Program-made: the position numbers and the translations under genes | DNA from: Nocardioides anomalus | Lineage (GTDB): Bacteria > Actinomycetota > Actinomycetes > Propionibacteriales > Nocardioidaceae | DNA: 64,000 nt | Assembly: GCF_011046535.1 (NCBI RefSeq) | Contig: NZ_CP049257.1 | Location: forward strand, 62,001 to 126,000 | Direction: 5' to 3' | Notes under the pieces: model-generated | What the model saw: only the letters and a program-made list of their open reading frames with translations | What the model was told of the DNA's origin: nothing | Database searches by the model: none | Shown here: piece after piece, positions 44,680-54,263 of the stretch | How positions within the stretch are numbered: the first letter of the stretch is position 1 | Layout: every line of letters begins with the position of its first letter

Positions 44680-45057
44680 GTGACCCCCACCGTGCTGGTC
44701 GTCGAGGACGACGACGCGATCCGCGAGGTCACCGCCCTGGCCCTGGAGTCGGTCGCCGGGTGGCGCGTGCTCACCGCGCCGCACGGCTCGGCCGGCCTGG
44801 AGATGGCCCGACACCACACGCCGGACGCGATCCTGCTCGACATGATGATGCCGGACCTGCACGGCCTCGAGGTCTTCGAGCGCCTCCAGGCCGACGCGGC
44901 GACGAAGGACATCCCCGTCGTGCTGGTGACCGCGCTGATGAACGTCCCCGGCACCAGGCCCGCGTGGGAGGGCTACCCGCTGCACGGCGTGATCGCCAAG
45001 CCGTACGACCCGCTGACGCTCTGCGACCAGATCCGCGAGCACGTGGGCTGGTCCTGA
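44680..45057 (+). CDS. Single-domain response regulator (CheY-like)
   Basis: 125 residues, a receiver domain only. VLVVEDDDAIREVTALALES holds the acidic pair, ILLDMMMPDLHG the phospho-acceptor aspartate, VLVTALMN the conserved Thr and VIAKPYDPLTL the lysine. There is no output domain, so it probably acts by protein contact or in a phosphorelay. It starts 29 bp after the preceding small gene. No kinase is adjacent. Confidence 0.88.
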   Translation: MTPTVLVVEDDDAIREVTALALESVAGWRVLTAPHGSAGLEMARHHTPDAILLDMMMPDLHGLEVFERLQADAATKDIPVVLVTALMNVPGTRPAWEGYPLHGVIAKPYDPLTLCDQIREHVGWS

Positions 45058-45081
45058 GCCTGGTCCCCGCCCACTGGACGC

Positions 45082-45626
45082 TCAGCGCGGCCCGAGGCGG
45101 CCCGGGGGTGGGGCGGCCAGGTGCAGCCGCATGGCCCGGGCGCTGCCGCGCTGGTCCTGGATGCGCCACATCTGGCTGAGGACCACCACCTCGAGCAGTG
45201 CGCACCCCACGCCCACCACGAGGACCCAGAACACCGACGCGCCGTGCCCGGACTCGGTCCTCGGGATCCCGAGGCCGAGGCCCAGCACCCAGCAGCCGAC
45301 CGCCCCCACCATCGGCAGGTGCTGGGCCGTCGTGGCCAGCCACGTCCCCAACGACGGCGCCCGCTGCCGGGACCGCTCCGCCCGCTCGCGCCGCGCGGCG
45401 GCGTACAGCCGGGTCTTAGCAGCATCGACACCGCCACGCCCAGCGGCAGGCTCACCACCAGCAGCAGCCCGGCGGTCAGGTCCCGCAGCGACGACGCCTC
45501 GGCGTACGGCAGGGGCCACGTCGCGCCGGCGCCCACGCCGTGCCGGTGGCCCGACGCCACGAGCGGCGCCGCGATGAGCGCCGCCGTCACCGCCAGCGCC
45601 CCGATGGCGGCCAGCCGCGTCCGCAC
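45082..45626 (-). pseudogene. Membrane protein gene with a one-base deletion
   Basis: The first frame from GTG 45626 gives VRTRLAAIGALAVTAALIAA and a second hydrophobic stretch ending VSLPLGVAVSMLL. It then turns into a poor reading at about 45415-45421, where the neighbouring frame continues as KTRLYAAARRERAERSRQ with further membrane helices to the stop at 45082. One added base (CTGCTAAG to CTGCTGAAG) restores a single 181-residue frame. Either the gene is broken or the assembly lost a base. Family unknown. Confidence 0.7.
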
Positions 45627-46144
45627 CTACGCCGGCCGCACCGCCACTGTCGTACCGCCCCGGCCGAAGTACTCCCCGCTGCGCCGGTCGAAGTCCGAGC
45701 TCCCACCCAGCCAGGACATGATCGCGGCTGCGATGGCGGTGACCCCAGGAAGGTCAGCGGCACCACCACTGCCTCAGCGCCGGACGACACGTCCGCCGTC
45801 ACGATCCCCGCCGGCAGCCCCGCGCCGACCGCCCACAGCGTCGCCGCCGTCAGTGCCGCGACCTGCAAGAGAACCACGGCCAGGAACGCCGCCAGGTGCC
45901 GCTGCCGGTGCGCCGCCGGAGCCCCGAAGTAGACCAGGTTGAACCCCACCAGCGGCCCGAAGACGCTCACCACCATGCCCCAGCCGTGGTAGCCCTGCGC
46001 CGGCGGATCGGGGTCGTAGCCCACCCCCGACCCGTGCGTCGCCGCCACGTGCTGACCGATCACCACCAGCAGCAGCAACGCCCCCGTCAGCGTACCCAGC
46101 CAGCCGATCCGCAGCGCCCACACCGAGCCGCGCGTGGTCTCCAT
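45627..46144 (-). pseudogene. Membrane protein gene with a one-base deletion in a G-run
   Basis: The reading from 46144 (METTRGSVWALRIGWLGTLT) has about four membrane helices and is good up to EAVVVPLTFLG. At the four-C run 45743-45746 the frame shifts; the +1 frame continues VTAIAAAIMSWLGG and ends GTTVAVRPA at a TAG directly abutting the next gene's GTG. Adding one base gives 172 residues. With the neighbour also missing one base, sequencing error is a serious possibility. Family unknown. Confidence 0.7.
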
Positions 46145-46364
46145 CGGGCCCGGGGACTGCTCGCGGCTGCGGCGGTACGGCGGGTCGGTGGGCCGCCGAC
46201 TGCGGCGCTTCCTGCTGCTGGCCAGGGCTCAAGCATCCCGCAGGGACGACCGACCGGACGCGGGCGGCCTTCGTGGTTTCGCCCCGCGGGAGGTGCTCGC
46301 CGTGCGAGCCTGCGTGCCGGGGCGCACCGCTGCCCGACGACCGACCAAGCCAGACGGGGACCCG

Positions 46365-49300
46365 ATGCACGCGATGTCCGCACCCAGTCCCGCCACGGCC
46401 CCACCGCGTCGACGCCGGGACAGTGTCCGCCTCCTGGCCGTCACGGCCGTCGTGGCTGTCGTGGCGGGGGTGCTCGCCGTCGGGCCGGCGAGCGCCGAAC
46501 CTGCGACGGTCGGCGCCGACCTCAGCCTGTCGCTCGCCGCGGCACCCACCTCCGTGCCGGCCGGCGGCACCGTCTCCTTCGCGGTCTCGACCAGCAACCT
46601 CGGTCCCGAGGCGACCGAGGCGGTCACCGCGGCGGTGACCCTCGCCTCGAACCTGACCTTCCAGAGCGCGACCGGCGCCGGGTGGTCCTGCGGCGCGTCC
46701 GGACAGGTCGTGAAGTGCACCCGCCCGTCGGCGGCCGTGGCCGCGCTCCCCGACATCACGATCAGCGCGCGGGCCACTGGCGCCGTGACGGGCACGGTCG
46801 ACGTCTCCGGCGCCATCTCGGCCGTGAACTCGGTCGACTACGTGAGCGGCAACGACTCGGCCACCGCCGCCTTCACGGTGACCGCCGCGACCGACCTGGC
46901 CGTCACCACAGCGGCATCGACGGGGAGCCCGGCGTCCGGCCAGGCGATGAGCTTCACCCTGCGGCCGCGCAACCTCGGCCCCTTCGCCGCCACGTCGGTC
47001 GTCGCGGAGGCCACGCTGCCCGCCGGCTTCGCCGTCGTCGCCGCCACCGGCACCGGTTGGACCTGCAGCACGAGCGGTGCGGACGTGACGTGCACCCGGG
47101 CGACGTACGCCGTCGGAGCGGCCAACGACGTCACCATCACCGCCACGGCGCCGATGGTGCTCGGCCCGACGGCCTTCACCGTCGCGGTCCAGCTGAGCAG
47201 CGCTACCCCGGACCCCGTGTCGGCGAACGACGTCGGCAGCGTGTCGGTGACCGTGCTGCCCGACGGGGTGGACCTGTCGATCACCGAGACCAAGGGGCCG
47301 AGCCCGGTCGCCCAGGGCTCGGGCCTGACGCACGACGTCCGGGTGGTCAACCACGGGCCCCGCGCCGCGGTGACGGGTGAGGTGACCGTGACCGACACCC
47401 TGCCCGCGGGCGAGGGCTTCGTCAGCGCCAGCGGCACCGGGTGGACCTGCGGGGCGGCCGGCTCGGTCGTGACGTGCACCTACGCCTCAGCACTCGGCGC
47501 GGGGAGCTCGAGCTCAGACCTCCGCGTGGCCACCACGGCCCTGGTCGCCGGCACGCTGACCGACACGGCATGCGTCAGCTACACCGACTCCGGCGGGCAC
47601 GGCTACGCCGACCCGCAGTCCGGCAACAACTGCGCCAACGCCAGCGTGGTGTCCACCGTGGCGTCCGGCGCGGTCGACCTGTCCCTGTCGGGGACGACGA
47701 GCAGCGACCCGTTGGTCTGGAACGAGGGCTCCCTGGACTACACGCTGACCGTGGCGAACGCGGGGCCCGGCGACGCCACCGGCTTGGTGCTGACCGACGC
47801 GATCCCCGGTCACGTGGCAGGTGCCTCGGGAGTCGTCGCCAGCAAGACGGGTGGAACCTCGACCTCCACCTTCGCCTGCAGCAACGGCGCGACCGTGACC
47901 TGCACCCAGACCGGCGGCACTCTCGCGGCCGGCACGACTGCGGTCTTCACCGTCACCGTGTCCCGTCCACTGCGTGACAGTGCCGCCCAGCCCGGGGGGA
48001 CGTGGACCAACACCGCCACCGTGACCTCGACCGACCAGGGCGACACCGACGTGTCCAACAACAGCGCCTCCGTGCCGGTGCGGATCGACCCCGTGACCGA
48101 CCTCACCGTCCGCAGCGAGCTGGCCTCCCCGTCCGTGCGGGCCGGCACGGGGGCCACGGTCGTCCTCACGGTCGAGAACCACGGTCCGTCCACCGCGAAG
48201 TCGGTCACCCTCAGCGACGTCCTCACGGAGCCGGCCGGCACGCTGACCTTCCTCTCGGCCTCGCCCGGTCAGGGCTCGTGCGCGGCGTACGACGCGGGGA
48301 CCGGGACCCTGACCTGCTCGCTCGGGGACATCGCTGAGGACGGCACCGCGGCCGTTCGGGTCCTCTTCCGCCCCGACCACCTGTCCTCGCCGCCGTCGCC
48401 GCGCACGATCAGCAGCGACGCGACCGTGTCGATGACCACTCAGGACAGCGACACGACGAACAACGCCGCCCAGTCCGTGCTGACCGTCGACCCGGCGCTG
48501 GTCGACCTGCGCGTCAACGCGACCGACAACCCCGACCCCCTCGGATTCGTGCCGGCCAGCGCCGGCCCGACCTTCCCGGACAACGTCGTCACCTACCGGA
48601 ACGTCATCACCAACCGGGGACCCTCCGTGGCCTCTGGCGTCGTCCTCACCTCCACCATGACGCCGCCCGCCGGGAAGCAGGCGACGTTCCTGGGGGACAA
48701 GCCGACATCGACCGGTCAGTCGTACTCGAACCACTGCGACAACCTCAACACCTCGGTCACCGGGCCGGCGACCCTCACGGTCACGTGCACCCTGCCCGCC
48801 GGCTTCGTGCTGGGGAGCGCGAACTCCAGCACGGACCTCTACCTCGACTACCGCATCGACACCCCGCCGGATGTCGCCGGCGATGCGTTCACGACCACCG
48901 CGTCGGTCGCCTCGAACGAGACGGACGCCTTCCTCGGTGACAACTCCGTCACGCAGCCCACCACCGTGCGCATGCGTGCCGATCTGCAACTGGCCGAGTC
49001 GGCCCGCGCCCACGTCAGCGGGTCGGACGCAACCACCACCACGGTGCAGGTCCGCCAGCCCTTCTACTGGGTGCTGACGCTGTCCAACGCCGGGCCCGGC
49101 GACAGTCCCGACACCCAGATCATCGACACCCTCCCCGCCGGCGTCTCGCTGTACTCGGGTGGCCCCGTTGCGCCGTACGACGCCGCGCCGTACTCCTCCG
49201 GTGTCCGGTGGTCGACGAACAACGCGACGCCCACCTCCGGATCGTGCTCCGGAACCACCACGATCACCTGCTCGATCGGCCTGTTGGAGAGCGGCAGCGT

Positions 49301-51968
49301 GGCGCTGGTCCGAGTGCCCGTGGTCTCGGTCACGGCCGGGTCCCGCAACAGCTGCGCCTCGGCCACCACCAGCGAGGTCGACCCCAACGCGGCCAACAAC
49401 TCCAGCATCTGCAGGTCGGTCACCGTCCGGGAGTCCAGCCTGGCCGGCACCGTCTACGCGGACCTGAACGGGAACGGCGCCAAGGGCAGCGGGGAGCCCG
49501 GCATCAACAACACCTCGATGCGTCTCACCGGCACCGACCGCTACGGCAACGTCGTCGACTCCACCACCACCACGAACTCGTCCGGTGCCTACTCGTTCCT
49601 CCACCTCGCCGACGGCACCTACACGCTGACCGAGACCCAGCCCAGCGGCTACCGGGACGGCAGGGACGCGGCCGGCACCGCCGGCGGCACGGTGAGCGGG
49701 ACGGGTGTGGGCTCCGACGCGATCACGGACATCTCCTTGGCGGGCAACACAGCCGCTACCGGATACCTGTTCGGGGAGCTGGTGCCGCCTGGCGTGCCGG
49801 TCCTCACCGCGCCTGCGCCTGACGCCTCCGTGGCCTCCGCCACACCGACGATCGCCGGGACCGGCGACGTCGGGGGCACCGTGACGGTGGTGATCGACGG
49901 GGCCGCCGTGGGGACGGCGCCGGTCTCGTCCGGCGGAGCGTGGAGCCTTGTGGTCCCGTCGCCCCTCAGCCAGGGTGCGCACACGGTGGCGGCCTTCGCG
50001 ACGGACCCGCTGGGAACCGACAGCGACCCCACCTCGTCGCGTTCGTTCAGGGTCGACTCGACCGCTCCGGGCGCTCCGGTGGTGTCTGCCCCGGTCGAGG
50101 GCGCGTCCCTCACCACGACGACTCCGACGATCACCGGCACCGCCGAGCCGCTCGCCACGGTGTCCGTCAGCATCGACGGCGGCGAGGTCGGGACGACGCC
50201 GGTCCCGTCCGGCGGCGCGTGGAGCCTCGCGGTCACGTCGCCCCTGAGCCAGGGCTCGCACACGGTGACCACCCGCGCCCGGGACGCCGCGGGCAACGAC
50301 AGCTCCTCCTCGGCCGACAGGTCGTTCGTCGTGGACACCGTGGCCCCCGCTCCGCCCGCGGTCACCGCCCCGGCCGACGGCGCCTACGCGACCACGACGA
50401 CCCCGACGCTCGGCGGCACCGCCGAGCCGCTGAGCACGGTCACGGTCCGCGTCGACGACGCAGTTGTCGGGACCACCACGGCCGGGTCCGGCGGGGCCTG
50501 GGCGCTGGCGGTCCCGGCCGCCCTGAGCCAAGGCGTGCACACGGCGTCGGCGCGCGCCACCGACGCCGCGGGCAACGACGGCGTCTTCTCCGCCTCGAGT
50601 ACGTTCACCGTCGACTCCGTCGCGCCAGCCGCGCCGGTGGTCACCTCACCCGAGGACGGCGGCACGGTCACCAGTGAGACGCCCACGGTCAGCGGCACCG
50701 CCGAGCCCTTGAGCTCGGTCGCGGTTCGCGTCGACGGCGCGGTCGTCGGCTCCACCTCCGCCGGCTCGGGCGGAGCCTGGTCGCTCGCGCTGACGACGCC
50801 GCTCAGCGAGACCACCCACGTGGTGGCGGCGCGCGCCACCGACGCCGCAGGCAACGACGGCGCGTTCTCGACGGAGCAGCACTTCACGGTGCGCCTGCCC
50901 GCGGCGCCGTCGATCACCAGCGCCGACCACGCGACGTTCCTGCTCGGCTCACGCGGCGCGTTCACCGTCACCACCAGCCCTGGGTACCCGTCGGCGACCG
51001 TTCTCTCTGTCGTCGGCACCCTGCCGTCCGGGGTCACCCTCACCGATCGGGGAGACGGGACCGCGGCTCTCGCCGGTACGCCCGGACCGGACACCGCGGG
51101 CCGCTACCCGCTGACCGTCACGGCGACCAACGTGGCCGGTCACGTCGATCAACCGTTCACCCTCACCGTGGCGCGCGGCGTGTTCGCGGTCGGGCCGCCG
51201 ACGATCACGGGCGGCCCCGCGACCTTCGGGGTGCCGCTGGCCTGCGCAGCCGACCTCATCCCGGGCGACACCGCGACGTACACCTGGCGGCGCGGGGGCA
51301 CCGAGGTCGCCCGCGGGCCCGGCTACACGCCCGCGGCGAGTGACGTCGGCGCCGTGCTGACCTGTGCGGTCACCGTGTCCCGTCCCGGCTTCGCCGACGC
51401 CACCAACCAGGCCAGCACCACCCCCGTGGCCGCCGCACCCGCGGCCGGCTTCGACGTCACCCTGCGCGGCGGTCCGTACGTCCACCGGGTGCTGCGGGCC
51501 GTCCTCACCCCCGCTCCGCCGCCTGGGGCCACCGTGCGGTGGACGTGGACCGTCGGCGGCCGGCCTCGCCCCGACGCCACCGGCTCGTCCTACCGCAGCA
51601 CGCTGGCTGACTTCGGCCGCCGGGTCGTCGCTCGCGCGACGGTGTCGCGCCCGGGGCTGCGCGACGCCCGCGCCCGCGGGGCGGTCCAGCGGGTGTCGCT
51701 CGCAGCGCTCCGTGTCTCGACCCGACCGGTCGTCTCCACGCAGGGGCGGGCCTTCGAGCTCACCGCACGGCACCTGCTGCCCGGCCAGCGGTACGTGGTG
51801 CGGTTCGCCCACGGGCGGGTGGTGGCCCGAGGCACCGTGCCCGACGACGCCGAGTCGCTCACGCGGATCATCCGGATCCCCGGCCGCGTCACGCCGGGGG
51901 TGCGGCGGCTGGTCTTCACGACCTCCGACCCGGACCGCCGGAGGGCCTTCTCGGTGCGTCTTCCGTGA
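46365..51968 (+). CDS. Giant secreted multi-repeat protein (DUF11, SdrD-B-like, Ig-like repeats)
   Basis: 1867 residues. Start at the ATG after GGGGA, followed by a basic signal peptide (RRRRDSVRLLAVTAVVAVVA). Seven DUF11-type domains (~residues 45-1020) each carry the NxGP motif (SNLGPEAT, VNHGPRAA, ANAGPGDA). One SdrD B-like domain follows (~1025-1130, TVYADLNGNGAKGSGEPGIN), then four near-identical ~94-residue Ig-like repeats (~1140-1510), a He_PIG-like domain and a beta-rich end. No LPXTG motif or C-terminal membrane helix is visible, so it is probably released or held non-covalently. Likely adhesion or surface layer; function inferred from architecture. Confidence 0.85.
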   Translation: MHAMSAPSPATAPPRRRRDSVRLLAVTAVVAVVAGVLAVGPASAEPATVGADLSLSLAAAPTSVPAGGTVSFAVSTSNLGPEATEAVTAAVTLASNLTFQSATGAGWSCGASGQVVKCTRPSAAVAALPDITISARATGAVTGTVDVSGAISAVNSVDYVSGNDSATAAFTVTAATDLAVTTAASTGSPASGQAMSFTLRPRNLGPFAATSVVAEATLPAGFAVVAATGTGWTCSTSGADVTCTRATYAVGAANDVTITATAPMVLGPTAFTVAVQLSSATPDPVSANDVGSVSVTVLPDGVDLSITETKGPSPVAQGSGLTHDVRVVNHGPRAAVTGEVTVTDTLPAGEGFVSASGTGWTCGAAGSVVTCTYASALGAGSSSSDLRVATTALVAGTLTDTACVSYTDSGGHGYADPQSGNNCANASVVSTVASGAVDLSLSGTTSSDPLVWNEGSLDYTLTVANAGPGDATGLVLTDAIPGHVAGASGVVASKTGGTSTSTFACSNGATVTCTQTGGTLAAGTTAVFTVTVSRPLRDSAAQPGGTWTNTATVTSTDQGDTDVSNNSASVPVRIDPVTDLTVRSELASPSVRAGTGATVVLTVENHGPSTAKSVTLSDVLTEPAGTLTFLSASPGQGSCAAYDAGTGTLTCSLGDIAEDGTAAVRVLFRPDHLSSPPSPRTISSDATVSMTTQDSDTTNNAAQSVLTVDPALVDLRVNATDNPDPLGFVPASAGPTFPDNVVTYRNVITNRGPSVASGVVLTSTMTPPAGKQATFLGDKPTSTGQSYSNHCDNLNTSVTGPATLTVTCTLPAGFVLGSANSSTDLYLDYRIDTPPDVAGDAFTTTASVASNETDAFLGDNSVTQPTTVRMRADLQLAESARAHVSGSDATTTTVQVRQPFYWVLTLSNAGPGDSPDTQIIDTLPAGVSLYSGGPVAPYDAAPYSSGVRWSTNNATPTSGSCSGTTTITCSIGLLESGSVALVRVPVVSVTAGSRNSCASATTSEVDPNAANNSSICRSVTVRESSLAGTVYADLNGNGAKGSGEPGINNTSMRLTGTDRYGNVVDSTTTTNSSGAYSFLHLADGTYTLTETQPSGYRDGRDAAGTAGGTVSGTGVGSDAITDISLAGNTAATGYLFGELVPPGVPVLTAPAPDASVASATPTIAGTGDVGGTVTVVIDGAAVGTAPVSSGGAWSLVVPSPLSQGAHTVAAFATDPLGTDSDPTSSRSFRVDSTAPGAPVVSAPVEGASLTTTTPTITGTAEPLATVSVSIDGGEVGTTPVPSGGAWSLAVTSPLSQGSHTVTTRARDAAGNDSSSSADRSFVVDTVAPAPPAVTAPADGAYATTTTPTLGGTAEPLSTVTVRVDDAVVGTTTAGSGGAWALAVPAALSQGVHTASARATDAAGNDGVFSASSTFTVDSVAPAAPVVTSPEDGGTVTSETPTVSGTAEPLSSVAVRVDGAVVGSTSAGSGGAWSLALTTPLSETTHVVAARATDAAGNDGAFSTEQHFTVRLPAAPSITSADHATFLLGSRGAFTVTTSPGYPSATVLSVVGTLPSGVTLTDRGDGTAALAGTPGPDTAGRYPLTVTATNVAGHVDQPFTLTVARGVFAVGPPTITGGPATFGVPLACAADLIPGDTATYTWRRGGTEVARGPGYTPAASDVGAVLTCAVTVSRPGFADATNQASTTPVAAAPAAGFDVTLRGGPYVHRVLRAVLTPAPPPGATVRWTWTVGGRPRPDATGSSYRSTLADFGRRVVARATVSRPGLRDARARGAVQRVSLAALRVSTRPVVSTQGRAFELTARHLLPGQRYVVRFAHGRVVARGTVPDDAESLTRIIRIPGRVTPGVRRLVFTTSDPDRRRAFSVRLP
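49789..50899 (+). repeat. Four tandem ~282-bp repeats encoding Ig-like domains
   Basis: Each unit encodes a domain with the strings P-V-x-P-x-x-G, TPTxxGTAEPL, SGGAWSLA and ATDAAGNDG. The nucleotide sequences are also similar, so unequal crossing-over could change domain number. Units start near 49789, 50065, 50347 and 50629. Confidence 0.7.
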
Positions 51969-52429
51969 CCCGTGGCGCACCTCTTCTCCCACCTCTCGAA
52001 CTCTGAACCGCCCCAGTTGACGGCCGCTTCCGAGGCGGAGCGGCCACGACGCAGACCGTCAGCACTCGAGCTGACCGGCGCAGTCATGCGGACGAGCTGG
52101 AGGCAGAGTGGGTGACCCGCTGCGCCGCCGGTGCGACGGTGAAGGCGCCGGCGGCAGAGCATCGGCTGCATCACCGAACGGTGCCAGCTGAGGGCGATCG
52201 GCCTCGAGCTGCGCGCTCCTGGACGGCGAACCGCTGATGGCACGAGTTCGCCGTCCCGGTGTCTCGGCAGGCCGGTGGTGGTCGGTGGCAGGACGCCTGA
52301 CAGCCAGGTCGGACTCGGTCGTGCAGTGAGCCTCCTCTGCAGGTGGCGCGTTATGTTCAAACCCGCTATGGTCATAACGGCGCCAACCGCTCTGGTCGGC
52401 CGACACCGTCAAGGGGAAGAGGTTCCATC
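51969..52429. other. Intergenic region with terminator-like hairpin and a dyad
   Basis: About 460 bases. GGCCGCT/AGCGGCC (52022-52028 with 52039-52045) is a likely terminator of the giant gene. CGTTATG-N17-CATAACG (52349-52379) is a perfect 7-bp dyad about 50 bases before the SDR start and may be an operator; TATGGT (52367-52372) inside it could be a -10. No coding frame in the rest is convincing. Confidence 0.5.
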
Positions 52430-53206
52430 GTGGGCACTGCAGTCATCACCGGGGCGTCGTCAGGCATCGGCGCGGTCTACGCCGACCGGCTCGCCCACCG
52501 CGGGTTCGACCTGGTCCTCGTCGCGCGCGACGAGCGCCGCCTGGAGGCGGTCGCGGAGCGAGTGCGAGAGGAGACCGGTCAGAGCGTCGAGGTGCTGGTG
52601 GCTGATCTGGGTGCGCGAGACGGTGTCCAGCGCGTCGAGCAGATCCTCGCTTGGCGCGACGACATCGTCATGCTCGTCAACAACGCGGGCGTCGGTTCGA
52701 CGTCGGCACTGGTCGACTCGGACGCGGACGCGATGGAGCAGATGATCGCGGTCAACGTGACCGCGCTGACGCGTCTGAGCTACGCCTTCGTTCCCGCTGC
52801 CGTGCGGCGCGGTGCCGGGACGGTGATCAACATCGGGTCGGTCGTCGGAGTGGCCCCGGAGTTCCTCAACGGTGTCTACGGCGCCACCAAGGCCTACGTC
52901 CTGGCCTTCACGCAGTCGCTGCACAGTGAGCTCAGCGGCACCGGCGTGCAGGTCCAGGCCGTCCTGCCCAACGCCACCGCCACCGGCTTCTGGGCTGCGG
53001 CCGGGAGCCCGCTGGGCAACCCGGCCGAGGTGATGTCGGCCGAAGCCCTTGTCGACGCTGCCCTCATCGACCTCGACCGCGACGAGCTCGTCAGCATCCC
53101 GCCGCTGCACGATGACGCGCAGTGGAGCTCCTACGAGTCCGCACGCGAGACCCTCAAGGCGAACTTCGGGGCCGCGGTCCCGGCTCCGCGATACTCGTTG
53201 ACCTGA
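52430..53206 (+). CDS. Short-chain dehydrogenase/reductase
   Basis: 258 residues. Cofactor motif VITGASSGIGAVYADRLAHR, then RDERRLEAVAERV, LVNNAGVG, the serine in INIGSVVGVA and YGATK. A GGGGAAGAGG ribosome site precedes the GTG. The C-terminus (LVSIPPLHDDAQWSSYESAR) resembles DltE/YqjQ-type SDRs. A 7-17-7 dyad upstream suggests regulation; the CGNR protein encoded next could be involved. Substrate unknown. Confidence 0.85.
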   Translation: MGTAVITGASSGIGAVYADRLAHRGFDLVLVARDERRLEAVAERVREETGQSVEVLVADLGARDGVQRVEQILAWRDDIVMLVNNAGVGSTSALVDSDADAMEQMIAVNVTALTRLSYAFVPAAVRRGAGTVINIGSVVGVAPEFLNGVYGATKAYVLAFTQSLHSELSGTGVQVQAVLPNATATGFWAAAGSPLGNPAEVMSAEALVDAALIDLDRDELVSIPPLHDDAQWSSYESARETLKANFGAAVPAPRYSLT

Positions 53207-53311
53207 TCGACGAGGCCTGAGGCACGGCTCGGGGACCGACCTCGAGCCGTGCCGGTGCAGAGGCGAGAGCGCCCCGGGCTCGGCAGTGTGCAACTCACAG
53301 GAGGAAGCGTG

Positions 53312-53887
53312 ATGGATGATCCGCCTCTCGTGCGGCCTGCCTCGGACGTGCCTGATGCGGCTCAACTCGTGCTGGCGTTCGTCAACACCCACGTCAGCGG
53401 CGGCGGACGCCCGGAGCTGTTCTCCGACGGGATCGCGCTGACACGGTGGTTCGACGAGCACGACCTTCCCGTCGACCCTGGTGAGGTCACCGACAGCGAT
53501 GCGGCCCGGGCGCGTGGGCTGCGCGACGCGTTGGCCACGCTCCTGCAGGCCCACGCGGCTGACGTCGATCAGGCCGAGCTCGCCGCAGCCGAGCTCCACC
53601 TTCGCACGAACGCGGAGTCCCTCCCCCTCGTGGTGCTCATCGACAGCGAGACGTCCCGGCTGCACCCGGCGCAGACGGGCGTGGACGGAGCCTTCGCCGC
53701 CGTGCTGGCTGCTGTCGCGACGACAACCGCCACCGGGCAGTGGACTCGACTGAAGATGTGCAAGAACCCGCCCTGCCACACCGGTTTCGTCGACAAGACC
53801 AAGAACTCCGCCGGACGGTTCTGCAGCACCCAGTGCGGATCGCAGCTCACCATGCGTGCATACCGGAGCCGCCTCAAGTCGAAGTGA
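53312..53887 (+). CDS. CGNR zinc-finger / ABATE-domain putative regulator
   Basis: 191 residues. The start is the ATG 7 bases after GGAGG. The N-terminal ABATE-like part (AAQLVLAFVNTHVSGGGRPE, ALTRWFDEHDLP) is followed by a C-terminal zinc knuckle: KMCKNPPCHTGFVDKTKNSA and GRFCSTQCGSQLTMRAYRSR. The usual CGNR tetrad reads CGSQ here but the cysteine spacing is conserved. These proteins are thought to bind DNA and often sit beside SDR or detoxification genes, as here. Confidence 0.8.
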   Translation: MDDPPLVRPASDVPDAAQLVLAFVNTHVSGGGRPELFSDGIALTRWFDEHDLPVDPGEVTDSDAARARGLRDALATLLQAHAADVDQAELAAAELHLRTNAESLPLVVLIDSETSRLHPAQTGVDGAFAAVLAAVATTTATGQWTRLKMCKNPPCHTGFVDKTKNSAGRFCSTQCGSQLTMRAYRSRLKSK

Positions 53888-53901
53888 CCCCTGTGGTCGC
53901 A

Positions 53902-54246
53902 GCTGGCAGCCGTTGGGGTGCCCCAGGCAGGAGTCGAACCTGCGACCTTTCGCCTTCGGGGGAGTCGGCTGCTGGCAGCCGTTGGGGTGCCCCAGGCAGG
54001 AGTCAAACCTGCGGCCTTTCGCCTTCGGGGGAGTCGGCTGCTGGCAGCCGTTGGGGTGCCCCAGGCAGGAGTCGAACCTGCGGCCTTTCGCCTTCGGGGG
54101 AGTCGGCTGCTGGCAGCCGTTGGGGTGCCCCAGGCAGGAGTCGAACCTGCGGCCTCTCGCCTTCGGGGGAGTCGGCTGCTGGCAGCCGTTGGGGTGCCCC
54201 AGGCAGGAGTCGAACCTGCGGCCTTTCGCCTTCGGGGGAGTCGGCT
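53902..54246 (-). repeat. Five 69-bp tandem copies of the 3' part of tRNA-Arg
   Basis: Units start at 53902, 53971, 54040, 54109 and 54178. Read on the minus strand, each contains the tRNA from about nucleotide 24 to 73 (AGCAGCCG, CTCC, GCGAAAGG, the TTCGACT arm and the 3' acceptor strand), with about 4 extra bases in the anticodon loop, plus 15 bases of 3' flank. The D arm and 5' acceptor strand are missing. Units differ by single bases. They lie downstream of the intact tRNA gene in transcription order and join through GGCTGC-CA-GCAGCC dyads. Confidence 0.85.
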
Positions 54247-54263
54247 GCTGGCAGCCGTTGGGG

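Noticed and set aside
47514..50540. 1008-codon open frame antisense to the giant secreted protein
   Set aside because: It mirrors the repetitive GC-rich gene, has low-complexity Arg/Gly/Asp content and no start signals; the plus-strand frame has a signal peptide and known domains.
53902..54246. Possible CRISPR array
   Set aside because: The repeats are directly adjacent with no unique spacers, the unit is 69 bp and is clearly tRNA sequence, and no cas gene is present.
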